NCBI RefSeq assembly: GCF_000239855.1
Contig: NZ_BADT01000082.1
Coordinates: forward strand, 1 to 47,147
DNA: 47,147 bases
DNA from: Pseudoalteromonas sp. BSi20652
Lineage (GTDB): Bacteria > Pseudomonadota > Gammaproteobacteria > Enterobacterales > Alteromonadaceae
Direction of reading: 5' to 3'
In this document: piece after piece, positions 7,951-19,851 of the stretch
How the letters are laid out: each line of letters begins with the position of its first letter
Numbering within the stretch: position 1 is the first letter of the stretch
Position numbers and translations under genes: made by a program
Notes under the pieces: generated by a model
Databases searched by the model: none
Seen by the model: the letters and a program-made list of their open reading frames with translations, nothing else
Told to the model about the DNA's origin: nothing

Positions 7951-8290
7951 TATTGGAACAATCGACAACCTAGTAGCTAATAGCGGCGTATGCGCATTAG
8001 TTAATAATCAGCAAGTGGCTATTTTTTATATTCCGCAAAACCCAACGGCTGTGTTTGCCATTAGCAACTACGACCCTATTGGCAAAGCCAATGTATTATC
8101 GCGTGGCATTATTGGCTCAATCGACAATAAATTAGTTGTCGCATCGCCTTTATATAAGCAACACTTTTGCCTAGAAACAGGCGAATGTTTAGAAGCAGAA
8201 GCAATACACTTACCGGTTTTTAATGCAAAAATTGAAGACGGCAGTGTATTTATAAGCGCTGAACCAAAAGTTACAACAGCTGTAGCTTAG
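7937..8290 (+). CDS. nirD: nitrite reductase small subunit
   Basis: A 117-residue Rieske-fold protein matching NirD (about 108 in E. coli), with the family's FAISNYDPIGKANVLSRGIIG region and SPLYKQHFCLETGECLE. The Rieske Cys-His cluster ligands are absent, as is normal for NirD, which supports NirB without holding a cluster. Its ATG overlaps the end of nirB, so translation is coupled. Confidence 0.95.
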   Translation: MSWHNIGTIDNLVANSGVCALVNNQQVAIFYIPQNPTAVFAISNYDPIGKANVLSRGIIGSIDNKLVVASPLYKQHFCLETGECLEAEAIHLPVFNAKIEDGSVFISAEPKVTTAVA

Positions 8291-8299
8291 GGGAATAGT

Positions 8300-9163
8300 A
8301 TGAGTGTATTGTCTTATTTTTCGGGTATTGAAAACGCGTGGCTAAATAAGCTTGTTGCTAAGCTAACAAGCTCAAATGATCGCAGTGCTAAAAGCGGCAA
8401 TGTTTATATAATTGGTGCGGGCCCAGGAGACGCAGAGCTAATTACGGTAAAAGCGCAGCGACTAATTAATACAGCCGATGTTGTTTTATACGATTGGTTA
8501 GTAAGCGATGATTTATTAAAAACGCTACCTAAAAAAGCGCAGCGTGTATTTGTAGGTAAACGTGCGGGTAAGCATTCGATGACCCAAGCTAACATATGCG
8601 AACTACTGGTTAAATACGCGCAACAAGGCTTAAACGTAGTGCGTTTAAAAGGAGGCGATCCGAGTATATTTGCACGTATTAACGAAGAAGCCGATGCGCT
8701 TACTAAGCATAATATTAATTTTGCTATTGTGCCGGGTGTCACAACGGCTTGTGCTACGTCCGCTTATACGGGTATTCCGCTCACTGCACGCGATGTAGCA
8801 CGCAGCGTTACGTTTTTAACGGCGCAGTTTGCCGATCCTAACAAGCAACCTCATTGGCAAAATTACGCGTTTATGCCTGGAAACAACAACCCCACTTTAG
8901 TGGTTTATATGGGGCTTTCGCGCTTACAAGCGCTAAGCAGCGGTTTGCAATCAGTGGGCTGGCCAAGTAATACACCCATTGCACTAATAGAGAATGCCAC
9001 TACCACTAAGCAAAAAGTAATTACCAGTACGCTTGAACAGGTAGTAAATGAGCATGCTAAAAACAACCTTCAAGGTCCTACCCTAATTATGATTGGCGAA
9101 GTAATAAATCATAAAATGGCTATCAGCCCAGAGTTACTAAACAGTGTAAATGTTAACGCATGA
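8300..9163 (+). CDS. cobA: uroporphyrinogen-III C-methyltransferase (siroheme synthesis)
   Basis: A 287-residue SAM-dependent methyltransferase that makes precorrin-2 from uroporphyrinogen III, the first step to the siroheme needed by NirB. Visible motifs: GAGPGDAELITVKA near residue 40, VLYDWLVS near 65, VRLKGGDPSIFAR near 115, and GVTTACATSAYTGIPLTARD near 150, all typical of SUMT. An N-terminal extension of about 33 residues precedes the core. There is no fused CysG-type dehydrogenase/ferrochelatase domain, so those steps must be encoded elsewhere. It begins 9 bases after nirD with a GGGGAATAGT ribosome site and is followed by a strong terminator, closing the nirBD-cobA unit. Confidence 0.93.
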   Translation: MSVLSYFSGIENAWLNKLVAKLTSSNDRSAKSGNVYIIGAGPGDAELITVKAQRLINTADVVLYDWLVSDDLLKTLPKKAQRVFVGKRAGKHSMTQANICELLVKYAQQGLNVVRLKGGDPSIFARINEEADALTKHNINFAIVPGVTTACATSAYTGIPLTARDVARSVTFLTAQFADPNKQPHWQNYAFMPGNNNPTLVVYMGLSRLQALSSGLQSVGWPSNTPIALIENATTTKQKVITSTLEQVVNEHAKNNLQGPTLIMIGEVINHKMAISPELLNSVNVNA

Positions 9164-9187
9164 TACAAAATGAATAATGCACTTTTC

Positions 9188-9222
9188 GCGCTTACTACCT
9201 CCCCAGGAGTAGGCGCTTTTTT
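9188..9222 (+). terminator. terminator of nirBD-cobA
   Basis: GCGCTTACTACCT pairs with AGGAGTAGGCGC (one bulged A, one G-U) around a CCCC loop, followed by six T. It separates cobA from nasR, so nasR needs its own promoter or readthrough. Confidence 0.85.
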
Positions 9223-9425
9223 GTTTTTAATCTAGGTGCAACATTGCAATTTAATGCACCAAAAAAGTTAAAAACAACTGAAATTTTAGTTATATAAACA
9301 TGATGAGGTACCAAGCTTAAAATTCAAGCTATTGTTTTATATTGATTTTAAATTCAATCATGAAATTTATTAATGATTGGAACAGTGGTTGCACTTTAAA
9401 AACAAAAAAGTGTGGAATACTATCA

Positions 9426-10688
9426 ATGGCGACAAGCAATCCTCTCACAAAACAGTTTTTATTAGCGGCTAAGTATCAAGAAATACACGCGCTAAAGCAA
9501 TTGCAAAACAGTTGTGCCTCGCTTACTAGATTAGGCGACTTTGTACATCAGTTACAAAAAGAGCGCGCAATGAGTAATATATTTTTAGCCTCAAACCGAG
9601 AACGATTTAAAACACAACTCCAGCAGCAAATTCACATAAGTTACGATGCGCAAACCGCATTTTATGATTCACTCAAACAAACTTACATCAATGATAATGC
9701 TGATACCGGTCATACTCGATTATTTAATTTAATTGCGCATAGCTTACAATCTCTTGATGCATTACCATTATTGCGCAATCAAATAGCACAACAAAATATT
9801 AGCGCCGTGCATGCCACGCAATCATTTACACAACTAATAACAAATTTGCTTAATATTATTTTAGAGGCTGCAGATGGTGCAAGTGATCCTAAAGTAACAC
9901 GGTTACTGGTGGCATTTTTTAATTTTATGCAAGGTAAAGAATACGCAGGACAAGAGCGCGCATGCGGTGCACAGGCCTTTGCTGCAAGTAAATTTACAAT
10001 AGAACAAAAGCAACAACTTGCACATTTTGTGCAAGAACAAAACCATAGTTTTGACTTTTTTTATGAATACGCTGATGAACATTTATTAAAGTGTTATGCC
10101 ACGCTAACAACGCATCAGGTTAATAATCAGGTAGAACAACTTAGAAGTTTATTGCAAAAGCTTGATGATGAGAACGCTCAACCGCTCTCACAACTTAGCG
10201 AGGTATGGTATGAGGTAACGACTACTCGCATTGATATAATGCATAAAATAGAGCAAAACATTGCTGATAACTTAATTGATACAGCTGCAATGCAAATAGC
10301 TTGTGCCCAACGTAATTTAAATACCAATAAAAAAGTGCTTAATACCATAAACGAACAACAAATCGCACCTATCGTGGGTCAATTAGCGATTAAACAACCT
10401 GATCCCGAAATACAACCCAATGTCGCTGTTGATAAGCTTAACAGTAATAAAAGTATGTACGATTTAATCATTGATCAAAGCCAGCATATTAAACTAATTA
10501 ACCAAGCCCTAATTGATGCTAAAAAGGTAATTAGTGAGCAAAAAATTATTCACCAAGCAAAATACCTACTTATTGAACAGCTAAAAATAAGTGAAGAACA
10601 AGCCCATAAACAGCTGCAAAAACAAGCTATGAATACGCATAAAACCTTGTACAGCGTTGCAAAAGAAATTGTGGCATTAAATGATTAA
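9426..10688 (+). CDS. nasR: NIT-domain / ANTAR-domain nitrate- and nitrite-responsive antiterminator
   Basis: A 420-residue cytosolic protein (Klebsiella NasR is 393). The N-terminal two thirds form the all-helical NIT nitrate/nitrite sensor (LGDFVHQLQKERAMSN near residue 35; LLNIILEAADGASDPKVTR and QGKEYAGQERA in the middle). The last 65 residues or so are an ANTAR RNA-binding domain (IIHQAKYLLIEQLKISEEQA, then LQKQAMNTHKTLYSVAKEIV). The ATG at 9426 has GTGGA nine bases upstream; ATGs at 9342 and 9360 have no ribosome site. In Klebsiella, nitrate-bound NasR prevents leader termination ahead of the nas operon; the leader at 5252-5338 is its likely target here. The gene follows the cobA terminator by about 200 bases. 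Confidence 0.92.
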   Translation: MATSNPLTKQFLLAAKYQEIHALKQLQNSCASLTRLGDFVHQLQKERAMSNIFLASNRERFKTQLQQQIHISYDAQTAFYDSLKQTYINDNADTGHTRLFNLIAHSLQSLDALPLLRNQIAQQNISAVHATQSFTQLITNLLNIILEAADGASDPKVTRLLVAFFNFMQGKEYAGQERACGAQAFAASKFTIEQKQQLAHFVQEQNHSFDFFYEYADEHLLKCYATLTTHQVNNQVEQLRSLLQKLDDENAQPLSQLSEVWYEVTTTRIDIMHKIEQNIADNLIDTAAMQIACAQRNLNTNKKVLNTINEQQIAPIVGQLAIKQPDPEIQPNVAVDKLNSNKSMYDLIIDQSQHIKLINQALIDAKKVISEQKIIHQAKYLLIEQLKISEEQAHKQLQKQAMNTHKTLYSVAKEIVALND

Positions 10689-10875
10689 TTAAAGTAAAGA
10701 TCGAGTTAGGTTGAGTTGATAAATAGTATTCAACCTGAGCTTTGGGTAAGATAATTTAGTAAATTAAACGCAGTTAATGCTCAAAATTACTGTATGAGAT
10801 GATGAGTACATGTAATTTTAATGATTAAATTACAGTTACTATCTTCAATTTTTAAAATAATATTGCCTAAACAAT

Positions 10876-10906
10876 AAATCCAGATGCGTGATACGCATCT
10901 GGATTT
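10876..10906. terminator. bidirectional hairpin between nasR and katG
   Basis: A perfect 14-base stem (AAATCCAGATGCGT with its complement) around a three-base loop, lying between the convergent nasR and katG genes. T-rich stretches are modest on both sides, so its strength in each direction is uncertain. Confidence 0.7.
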
Positions 10907-10979
10907 ATGTTTTATATAAACAACGTTTTATCAAACATCTCCATGCTGTAATACTTAACACCATGAAGGTCTAATTTAA

Positions 10980-13746
<2,767 letters not shown>

Positions 13747-15267
13747 ATGCATAATGAAGAAAGTTATGTCGGGGACATATCATTAAAAAATGTAAAAACA
13801 ATGGATGCTTTTTTCGATAAGGATATTCGAACAAACTTAAACAACATAACAGAGCTGGTATTAAATATTTTTGATGCTAGAGCCTCCTCTATTGTTATGC
13901 AAACGCCTCAAAAACCAGTTGAATTATGCCAACACGGTTCAGAAATAACGCTTACCAAAGATGACTTGCTAAGTGACATACTCACTGAAATTGTTATTGA
14001 AAGTGAATCATTAGGTACTTCAGGTGATTCATTAAATGCAAATTTAAAAACGTTTAAGGTGGTGTTACCTATTTTTTTACCATCAAACCTTAAATTTGGC
14101 TGGTTAGTGTTTGAGCGAAAGAGCAATTCTTTATTAACTAAAAAAGAAACAAAAATATTAAATACATTACAAAAAAACATTGTTACTCAATTAGCGCAAC
14201 GAAATACTCTATTTGAACAAGCAAAAGATTTAGCATTTCATTCAACTATCTCAAAACTAAATAGAGATTTTATTTTTATAAAAGATGAAGACTTTAAATT
14301 TATATATATAAATGATGCATTTAAAAGTGTTTACCCTAAAAAAATGCAAAACAAAATAATCGGCTTTACTACGCTTGAAAATTACGACGATGAAGAAGCT
14401 AAAATATTTTTAGCCCAAGACCAAATTGCGTTAGATTGTGGCATTAGTAAAATAGTAGAAAACTTACATTTCCCTAATGGTTCACACATTATTGTAGAAA
14501 CAATAAAGCAGCGTTTTGAAGATGATTTTGGAAAACGCTATATTTTAGGCGTCTGTAGAGACATAACTGAAAAAGAAAATCTAATTATTAAACTGCAAAA
14601 AGCGAATAGTGAACTAGATGAGTTTACAAGTATTGCTTCACACGACCTAAAGTCTCCATTGAATGCAATCAAGCGTTTATTAGAGTGGATCTCTGATGAT
14701 TGTAAACATTTACTTCCTAAAGAACATCTAGAAAACTTTCAATTAGTCATTAATCGCACGAATAGAATGCAGGTATTATTACAAGATTTATTAAGCTACT
14801 CAAAAATAAACAGCTGTGACTCAACTGTTTCAAACCTGTCTTTAGAAAAAACTTACCGCGATATTGCAGAAATTTTAGAGATTCCTGAAACGGTCACCGC
14901 TGTTATAAATGCTAATAACACATTGTTGAATTTACCTACGCTTCCTTTTAAGATAGTTTTTCAACATATTATTTGTAATGCAATAAAACATAATAATAAA
15001 GAGCATCGTGTTATAAATATTTCTCTTCTTCCCAGTGATCACTATTATATTATTGAAATAACAGATAATGGTCCGGGTATAGATCCTAAATATTTTTCAC
15101 TCATTTTTAAATTATTTCAAACTTTGCAATCTCGTGATGATGTCGAAGGCAGTGGTATTGGGCTTTGCGTAGCGAAAAAAATAATCACTAATTATGGTGG
15201 CAAAATTGAAGTAACCTCCGATGGAATGCTTGGCAGTACATTTACTCTTTATTGGCCGAAAATTTAG
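13747..15267 (+). CDS. soluble PAS-domain sensor histidine kinase
   Basis: A 506-residue protein with no signal peptide or membrane segment. Residues 1-150 look GAF-like (the stretch ending FGWLVFERKSN). A PAS domain spans about 169-276 (DFIFIKDEDFKFIYINDAF to ILGVCRDITEKE). The HisKA helix has the phosphoacceptor His near 299 in SIASHDLKSPLNA. The ATPase domain has the N-box HIICNAIKHN near 406, DNGPGIDP near 441 and GSGIGLCVAKK near 463. All catalytic boxes are present. It lies 131 bases upstream of a REC-GGDEF-EAL protein on the same strand, its likely partner, so the pair would link an intracellular signal to cyclic di-GMP. The ligand is unknown. Confidence 0.88.
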   Translation: MHNEESYVGDISLKNVKTMDAFFDKDIRTNLNNITELVLNIFDARASSIVMQTPQKPVELCQHGSEITLTKDDLLSDILTEIVIESESLGTSGDSLNANLKTFKVVLPIFLPSNLKFGWLVFERKSNSLLTKKETKILNTLQKNIVTQLAQRNTLFEQAKDLAFHSTISKLNRDFIFIKDEDFKFIYINDAFKSVYPKKMQNKIIGFTTLENYDDEEAKIFLAQDQIALDCGISKIVENLHFPNGSHIIVETIKQRFEDDFGKRYILGVCRDITEKENLIIKLQKANSELDEFTSIASHDLKSPLNAIKRLLEWISDDCKHLLPKEHLENFQLVINRTNRMQVLLQDLLSYSKINSCDSTVSNLSLEKTYRDIAEILEIPETVTAVINANNTLLNLPTLPFKIVFQHIICNAIKHNNKEHRVINISLLPSDHYYIIEITDNGPGIDPKYFSLIFKLFQTLQSRDDVEGSGIGLCVAKKIITNYGGKIEVTSDGMLGSTFTLYWPKI

Positions 15268-15398
15268 GTATATAGTTATTTTTCTTATTCGGCTACTCTA
15301 TTTTTTGTCACTTTAACTGGATTTACGTATTTAAACTATTTGATAAAACTATCACTTATAAATGGTTATTATCACAAGACTATTGTTGAAAGGAACTT

Positions 15399-17117
15399 AT
15401 GTATATTTTAATTGTTGATGATGACTTAGTTGACCGTAAATTAATTAAAAAAATGCTTATTTCAGATGGCTCTCATCATCATGATATTACTGAGGTAACG
15501 TGCGTATCCGAGGGCTTAAAAGCCATTGAAAACAAGCACTTTGATATAATACTACTCGATTATAATATGCCTAAAAAAGATGGCATTGAAATGCTAATTG
15601 AAATGCGTGCAAAGCCTAAACTCGGTAACACCGCAATTATCATGATTAGCTCCTCAGAGAATACAGATTTGGCTATTGAGTGTATAGAAGCCGGGGCTCA
15701 AGACTTTTTACCTAAAGGTGAAATAACAATAAAAAGTTTAAGTAAGGCACTTATATATGCAAAAAAACGTTTTGAGGCCGAACAACATACGCACAACAGT
15801 TATCTAGCTGTAAAGCATATGGCTGAGAGAGATCAGCTTACTGGTTTATCTAATCGATATCATTTTGAAGAAATTCTAAAAGTGATGATAGCTAACAATA
15901 AACGCGCTAAAAACTGCGTGGCGTTACTTGCTTTAGATTTAGATAACTTCAAAAATATTAATGATACGCTTGGGCATACTGTCGGCGATGAAATTTTAAT
16001 ACAAACAGTAAAAAGAATTAATAGCTGCCTAAGACAAAATGAAGGATTTGCACGGTTAGGTGGCGATGAATTTGCAGTTATAATAGGTGGTATTTGCAAT
16101 ATTAATCAAATAGGTATGATAGCAAATAGAATATTAGCTGAAGTTTCTAAGCCCTTTTTACATGAAGGTAGAACTTTAAATTGCAGTGTTAGTATTGGAA
16201 GTGCCTTATACCCAAATGATGCCACTGAATCACATGAACTGCTAAAATGTGCTGACATTGCAATGTATCGCTCAAAGCAAAGTGGTAAAAGTAGAATCAG
16301 TTTTTATAAAGAGCAATATCAATATGAATTTAGTCGCCGAGTAGATATTCAAAATAGTATAAAAGAGCACATAGAAGAAAAAAACTTTAGGCTATTTTAT
16401 CAACCAGTTTACTGCTCAAAAACACAAATAATGACAGGTGTCGAAGCCCTGATCCGTTGGCCAGATACAACCGTTAATTATACCCCTGATGAGTTTATTC
16501 CTATTGCTGAAGAGTGCCGTTTAATAGCGCCCCTTGGGAAATGGATAATTACGAGCGCTATAAAGCAGTTATCTTTGTGGCAAAAAAACTATCAAACACC
16601 ATTAACTCTATCGATCAACATATCACCCATACAGTTGCAAAAAGAGGTTTTACAAACGCATCTATTAAAGACAGTCGAAAAATACAACTTAAAAACCAGT
16701 AGTATTATTCTTGAAATAACAGAAACAGCTTTGATGGAAAACAGTAAAGAAGTAATTGAAATATTAACTTCTTTATCTAACAAGGGGTTTAGAATTGCTT
16801 TGGACGACTTTGGTATGGGCTACTCATCTATATCTCATCTTATTTCCTACCCTATTGATATAGTAAAATTAGACAAAAGCATGCAATCGTTAGGTGGAGA
16901 AAATAGTAAGCGATTAAAAATAATCGAGAGCTTATCTTTAATGCTGAAAAAACTAGATTTTTCTATAGTAGCTGAAGGAATCGAAACTGAAACCCAGCAT
17001 CAGCTATGTAAAGAATTAAATATAGACTATATGCAAGGTTTTCTATTTTCAAAGCCCATGCCTGCAAACGAAATTAATTTCCTACTTGATGACTATAGTA
17101 AAAAAATAAGCCTTTAA
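15399..17117 (+). CDS. REC-GGDEF-EAL response regulator (cyclic di-GMP turnover)
   Basis: A 572-residue protein. The REC domain (1-about 125) has the acidic pair VDDD, phosphoacceptor Asp in LLDYNMPKKDG near 52 and Lys in FLPKGE near 105. The GGDEF domain (about 145-305) has an intact RLGGDEF, so it can make cyclic di-GMP; the inhibitory I-site reads RQNE instead of RxxD. The EAL domain (about 320-565) keeps the signature EALIRW, the metal and catalytic residues in NISPIQLQ, EITETALME, DDFGMGYSS, VKLDKSM and EGIETETQH, so it should be an active phosphodiesterase. Net output cannot be predicted. AAAGGA precedes the ATG. The kinase upstream is the likely phosphodonor. Confidence 0.92.
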   Translation: MYILIVDDDLVDRKLIKKMLISDGSHHHDITEVTCVSEGLKAIENKHFDIILLDYNMPKKDGIEMLIEMRAKPKLGNTAIIMISSSENTDLAIECIEAGAQDFLPKGEITIKSLSKALIYAKKRFEAEQHTHNSYLAVKHMAERDQLTGLSNRYHFEEILKVMIANNKRAKNCVALLALDLDNFKNINDTLGHTVGDEILIQTVKRINSCLRQNEGFARLGGDEFAVIIGGICNINQIGMIANRILAEVSKPFLHEGRTLNCSVSIGSALYPNDATESHELLKCADIAMYRSKQSGKSRISFYKEQYQYEFSRRVDIQNSIKEHIEEKNFRLFYQPVYCSKTQIMTGVEALIRWPDTTVNYTPDEFIPIAEECRLIAPLGKWIITSAIKQLSLWQKNYQTPLTLSINISPIQLQKEVLQTHLLKTVEKYNLKTSSIILEITETALMENSKEVIEILTSLSNKGFRIALDDFGMGYSSISHLISYPIDIVKLDKSMQSLGGENSKRLKIIESLSLMLKKLDFSIVAEGIETETQHQLCKELNIDYMQGFLFSKPMPANEINFLLDDYSKKISL

Positions 17118-17209
17118 TAAATAGGTTATTTTGAGCCTTTGTAAAATTGCAGTTTATATTATTTTTCGGGGGAATTACCCCAGCAAACCTATATAACTTT
17201 AAGCTACAA

Positions 17210-17244
17210 ACCTTTAGTTTCAGCCGTATACTCAAACTAAAGGT
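17210..17244. terminator. inverted repeat between convergent signalling genes, possible bidirectional terminator
   Basis: ACCTTTAGTTT and its exact complement enclose a 13-base loop. It lies between the stop codons of the REC-GGDEF-EAL gene and the convergent response regulator. There is no clear T-tract, so termination is plausible but unproven. Confidence 0.5.
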
Positions 17245-17293
17245 CCCAAATCGAAATACGCCCTACCGGGTTGAAACTTAAAACGAATACAAA

Positions 17294-17742
17294 TCAGCTG
17301 TGTTTGTCCATATGCTGACCGATGACAGCCAATACTTTTTCTTTTAATTCCGCTGCCTGAAAGCTTCCTTTTACAAGGTAACCCTTAACAAAATCGTGTG
17401 ACATAATAACCTTTTTTTCTTCCTCTCGTTCAGATGAGCTAAACATCATAACCACACACGAGCTTATCTCTATCATTTTTCTGAGTTTAGAAAACGCGTC
17501 TAAAAACTGAATCCCGTTAACTCTTGGCATATTGATGTCTAAAAATATGAGTATTGGCGGAAATCCATCAGGGTGCTCTTTTCTGTTAGCTTCATAATTT
17601 TCTAGAAATTCTAATCCTTCCTGACCATCTTTTTTTCAAAAATTGTAAGCTCTAATTTAGCTTCTTTAATTAATCTTTTTAAAATGTAACGGTCAACTTC
17701 ATTGTCATCGACAATTAATATAGGAGGTTTAATTTTTGTCAT
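17294..17742 (-). pseudogene. single-domain response regulator, frameshifted
   Basis: Reading leftward from the ATG at 17742, the first 39 codons encode the start of a REC domain (KPPILIVDDNEVDRYILKRL). The frame then breaks at the run of seven A (plus strand T run, 17630-17636). Adding one A restores DGQEGLEFLENYE and joins the downstream frame, giving a normal 149-residue REC protein with phosphoacceptor Asp in FLDINMPRVNG and Lys in YLVKGS. The start ATG overlaps the stop of the histidine kinase at 17739 (ATGA), so they are a coupled pair. It has no output domain and resembles the Rcp1-like regulators that relay phosphate or act by protein contact. It may be real decay or a sequencing error. 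Confidence 0.75.
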
Positions 17743-19193
17743 GTTAGCTTATCCATTGGTATTGATATTTTAAACGTTGTACCTTCATCAGAGCTTTGCA
17801 GTGATATTTCACCGTTTAAATACTCAATATGTTTTTTAACCAGGGCCATCCCTAAACCAGAACCCGTACTTATCTGTGCATGAAATCGCTTAAACATATC
17901 AAACACTTCACTTTGATGCTTTTGTGGTATTCCCATTCCGTTATCTGTAACAATAATAAAAAAAGTCTCTTGTTCATTAAAAATATCACAGCGAACATAA
18001 GATTTGTCTTTATTTCTGTCGTAATACTTCAACCCGTTTGATATTAAGTTTTCGATAATTTGAGCAAAACGCGCTTTTTCAGACCTTATAGGTACTGATA
18101 GGTTAATTGTTGTATCGAGCATACAAGGATTATCTTTCATGAGCCAAGACAGTCGCTCTTTCATATCAATAATTAACTGATTAAAGTCAATTACATCTCT
18201 ATCTTCATTGCCAATCTCAGCTTTTGCTAATAATAAAATATCAACAACAAGTGATTCTAACTTTTCCATTTGTTGATAAATAACCAGTGCATTTTGGCTT
18301 GCCTCTTCAGTGTCTCCGGCTTTTATATCTTCAATAACAAAATGCGCAAGGGATTTAGCCCCAGAAAGTGGTGATTTCAGATCATGAGAAGCTCGATAAG
18401 CAAATTGAGCAAGTTCATCATTTGCTTGCTGCAGGGAAGCTGTTTGGCTGTTTATAATTTCTTTAAGTTCAATACTGTTTTCTATATTTAAAATATCATT
18501 TTTAACCCGCTGCCTAGCTGCGATAACGAGTGCTTTTAATTCACCCGTTGTTTTTTTCTCAAGTTCGTCATCTAAATTAATATTATTTTCGGGTTTACTT
18601 AATAAAAGCCGTGTCAAATTACGAATAGAACTAGAAATAGTTCGAGATAAGTAGCTGATAAAAATAATATTAAAAAGGGATATAATTAACACTAGTGGAA
18701 TTAACGTCATTAGTATAAACGATACTGTTTTTCTAATTGGTTCCTCAAACATTTCTGAATTTGCATTAAAACCATCAAGTGAAGCATTCAAATTTAACAG
18801 AAAAGCCTCCCTACTGAGTTCACTTTTTTTGTATTGATCGAGCGATAATAAAGCTTTATCGGCAATTTCGATATCACTTTTACAAATCGTTAAGGCATGG
18901 TCTGTGTTAATAGCTTTCATAATAGCATGGTTAAAAAAGTTAATTTCATTAACACAATCAAGCGGTTGCTTCCTAACTAACATTATATCCGACTTAATGG
19001 TATTTATATCAATGGGATGGTCATTTTTGATGTTTTTGACTGATTTAGCTAACTGATTTACGTACTTCAAATGAAGAAAATTAAGGTGATGAAACTTAGC
19101 CCCTTTGGCTATTTCGAAAGCAGAATAAACGGTAATGCTCACTTCAACTGTGGTGAGCAATACAATAAGCATCAGCTTTTTGGAGATATTCAT
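17739..19193 (-). CDS. membrane sensor histidine kinase
   Basis: A 484-residue protein with two membrane segments (about 7-27 and 152-178) flanking a periplasmic sensor of about 125 residues that I cannot assign. It is followed by a cytoplasmic linker, a coiled coil, HisKA with His in RASHDLKSPLSGAKS near 275, and an ATPase domain (LISNGLKYY near 375, DNGMGIPQ near 413, GSGLGMALVKKH near 445). It is coupled by a four-base overlap to the single-domain response regulator downstream. The pair faces the PAS kinase/REC-GGDEF-EAL pair, so both may feed the same output. Confidence 0.88.
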   Translation of the reverse strand: MNISKKLMLIVLLTTVEVSITVYSAFEIAKGAKFHHLNFLHLKYVNQLAKSVKNIKNDHPIDINTIKSDIMLVRKQPLDCVNEINFFNHAIMKAINTDHALTICKSDIEIADKALLSLDQYKKSELSREAFLLNLNASLDGFNANSEMFEEPIRKTVSFILMTLIPLVLIISLFNIIFISYLSRTISSSIRNLTRLLLSKPENNINLDDELEKKTTGELKALVIAARQRVKNDILNIENSIELKEIINSQTASLQQANDELAQFAYRASHDLKSPLSGAKSLAHFVIEDIKAGDTEEASQNALVIYQQMEKLESLVVDILLLAKAEIGNEDRDVIDFNQLIIDMKERLSWLMKDNPCMLDTTINLSVPIRSEKARFAQIIENLISNGLKYYDRNKDKSYVRCDIFNEQETFFIIVTDNGMGIPQKHQSEVFDMFKRFHAQISTGSGLGMALVKKHIEYLNGEISLQSSDEGTTFKISIPMDKLT

Positions 19194-19467
19194 ATATGAA
19201 GCCTATTTAAAGCAAGTCGCTATTTATTTTACCTATAACACTATATTAACTATAGTATTTATACCATTAGTTATAGCAGATAATATTAGTTTTGCGACTG
19301 TATTGAAGCGAATATGATGTGTTTTTAAATATTCGAAAATAATTTATATCATAAAGCGCGGTAAAATCTAAATCCAAGTATCAATTTTGTAACTAAGCAG
19401 CTTTAATAACAACGATTGCTTTGTAAAAGGTGTATCTTTATGACCAAGCTGATTGGGCATAAACCTC
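19194..19467. other. non-coding stretch upstream of the membrane kinase
   Basis: AT-rich sequence that must contain the promoter of the leftward kinase. I see no convincing gene, terminator or repeat until the MITE-like element starts at 19468. Confidence 0.5.
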
Positions 19468-19827
19468 TAGGGCGTGTTTATCTTTGATGATTGAATTTCC
19501 AGCATACTGTTTGGCATTTAGCCAAGGCAAAGTCTATGAAGTGTGGTAATTTTCCATAAATAGGCGATAACGCAGCATAAATGTCAAACATGGTCTGCCC
19601 TTTGGGTACTTCCTGGGGTAGATTGAGTCTTTGTTGCCTGCATAAATGTAGTTAAAGCGCGTAAGCAGGACGCGGAAGTTTGCTCAGCTTTTACTTATTT
19701 TTATGGATGTAAGCCAGTAGGGTAACGCAGGTGCAGTTACTAAGCTCACTGGGTTAAACACCTCGCACCGCGATTAAACTGCCCCTAGATTGAACAAATT
19801 TCAATCCAAAAAAATCAACAGGCCCTA
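19468..19827. mobile_element. MITE-like element, copy 1 (360 bases)
   Basis: It begins TAGGGCGTGTT and ends in the near-complement AACAGGCCCTA, giving imperfect terminal inverted repeats of about 20 bases, with a subterminal TTGAACAAATTTCAATC near the right end. It shares most of its length with the copy at 30754-31019, in the same orientation, and carries about 90 extra bases in the middle. No transposase gene is present, so it is a non-autonomous or decayed element. It ends 25 bases after the stop of the leftward MOSC gene. Confidence 0.7.
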
Positions 19828-19851
19828 AGCTATCTTAACCGTATAAATGTA

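Noticed and set aside
9342-9425. Longer N-terminus for nasR from 9342 or 9360
   Set aside because: No ribosome site precedes these ATGs, while GTGGA precedes the ATG at 9426, where NasR-like sequence begins.
19468-19600. A leftward open frame in both MITE-like copies with similar translation (MFxIYAALSPxYG ... KFNHQR)
   Set aside because: Nearly all differences between the copies change the amino acid, with no sign of selection on protein, and there is no good ribosome site. It is more likely a by-product of the repeat.
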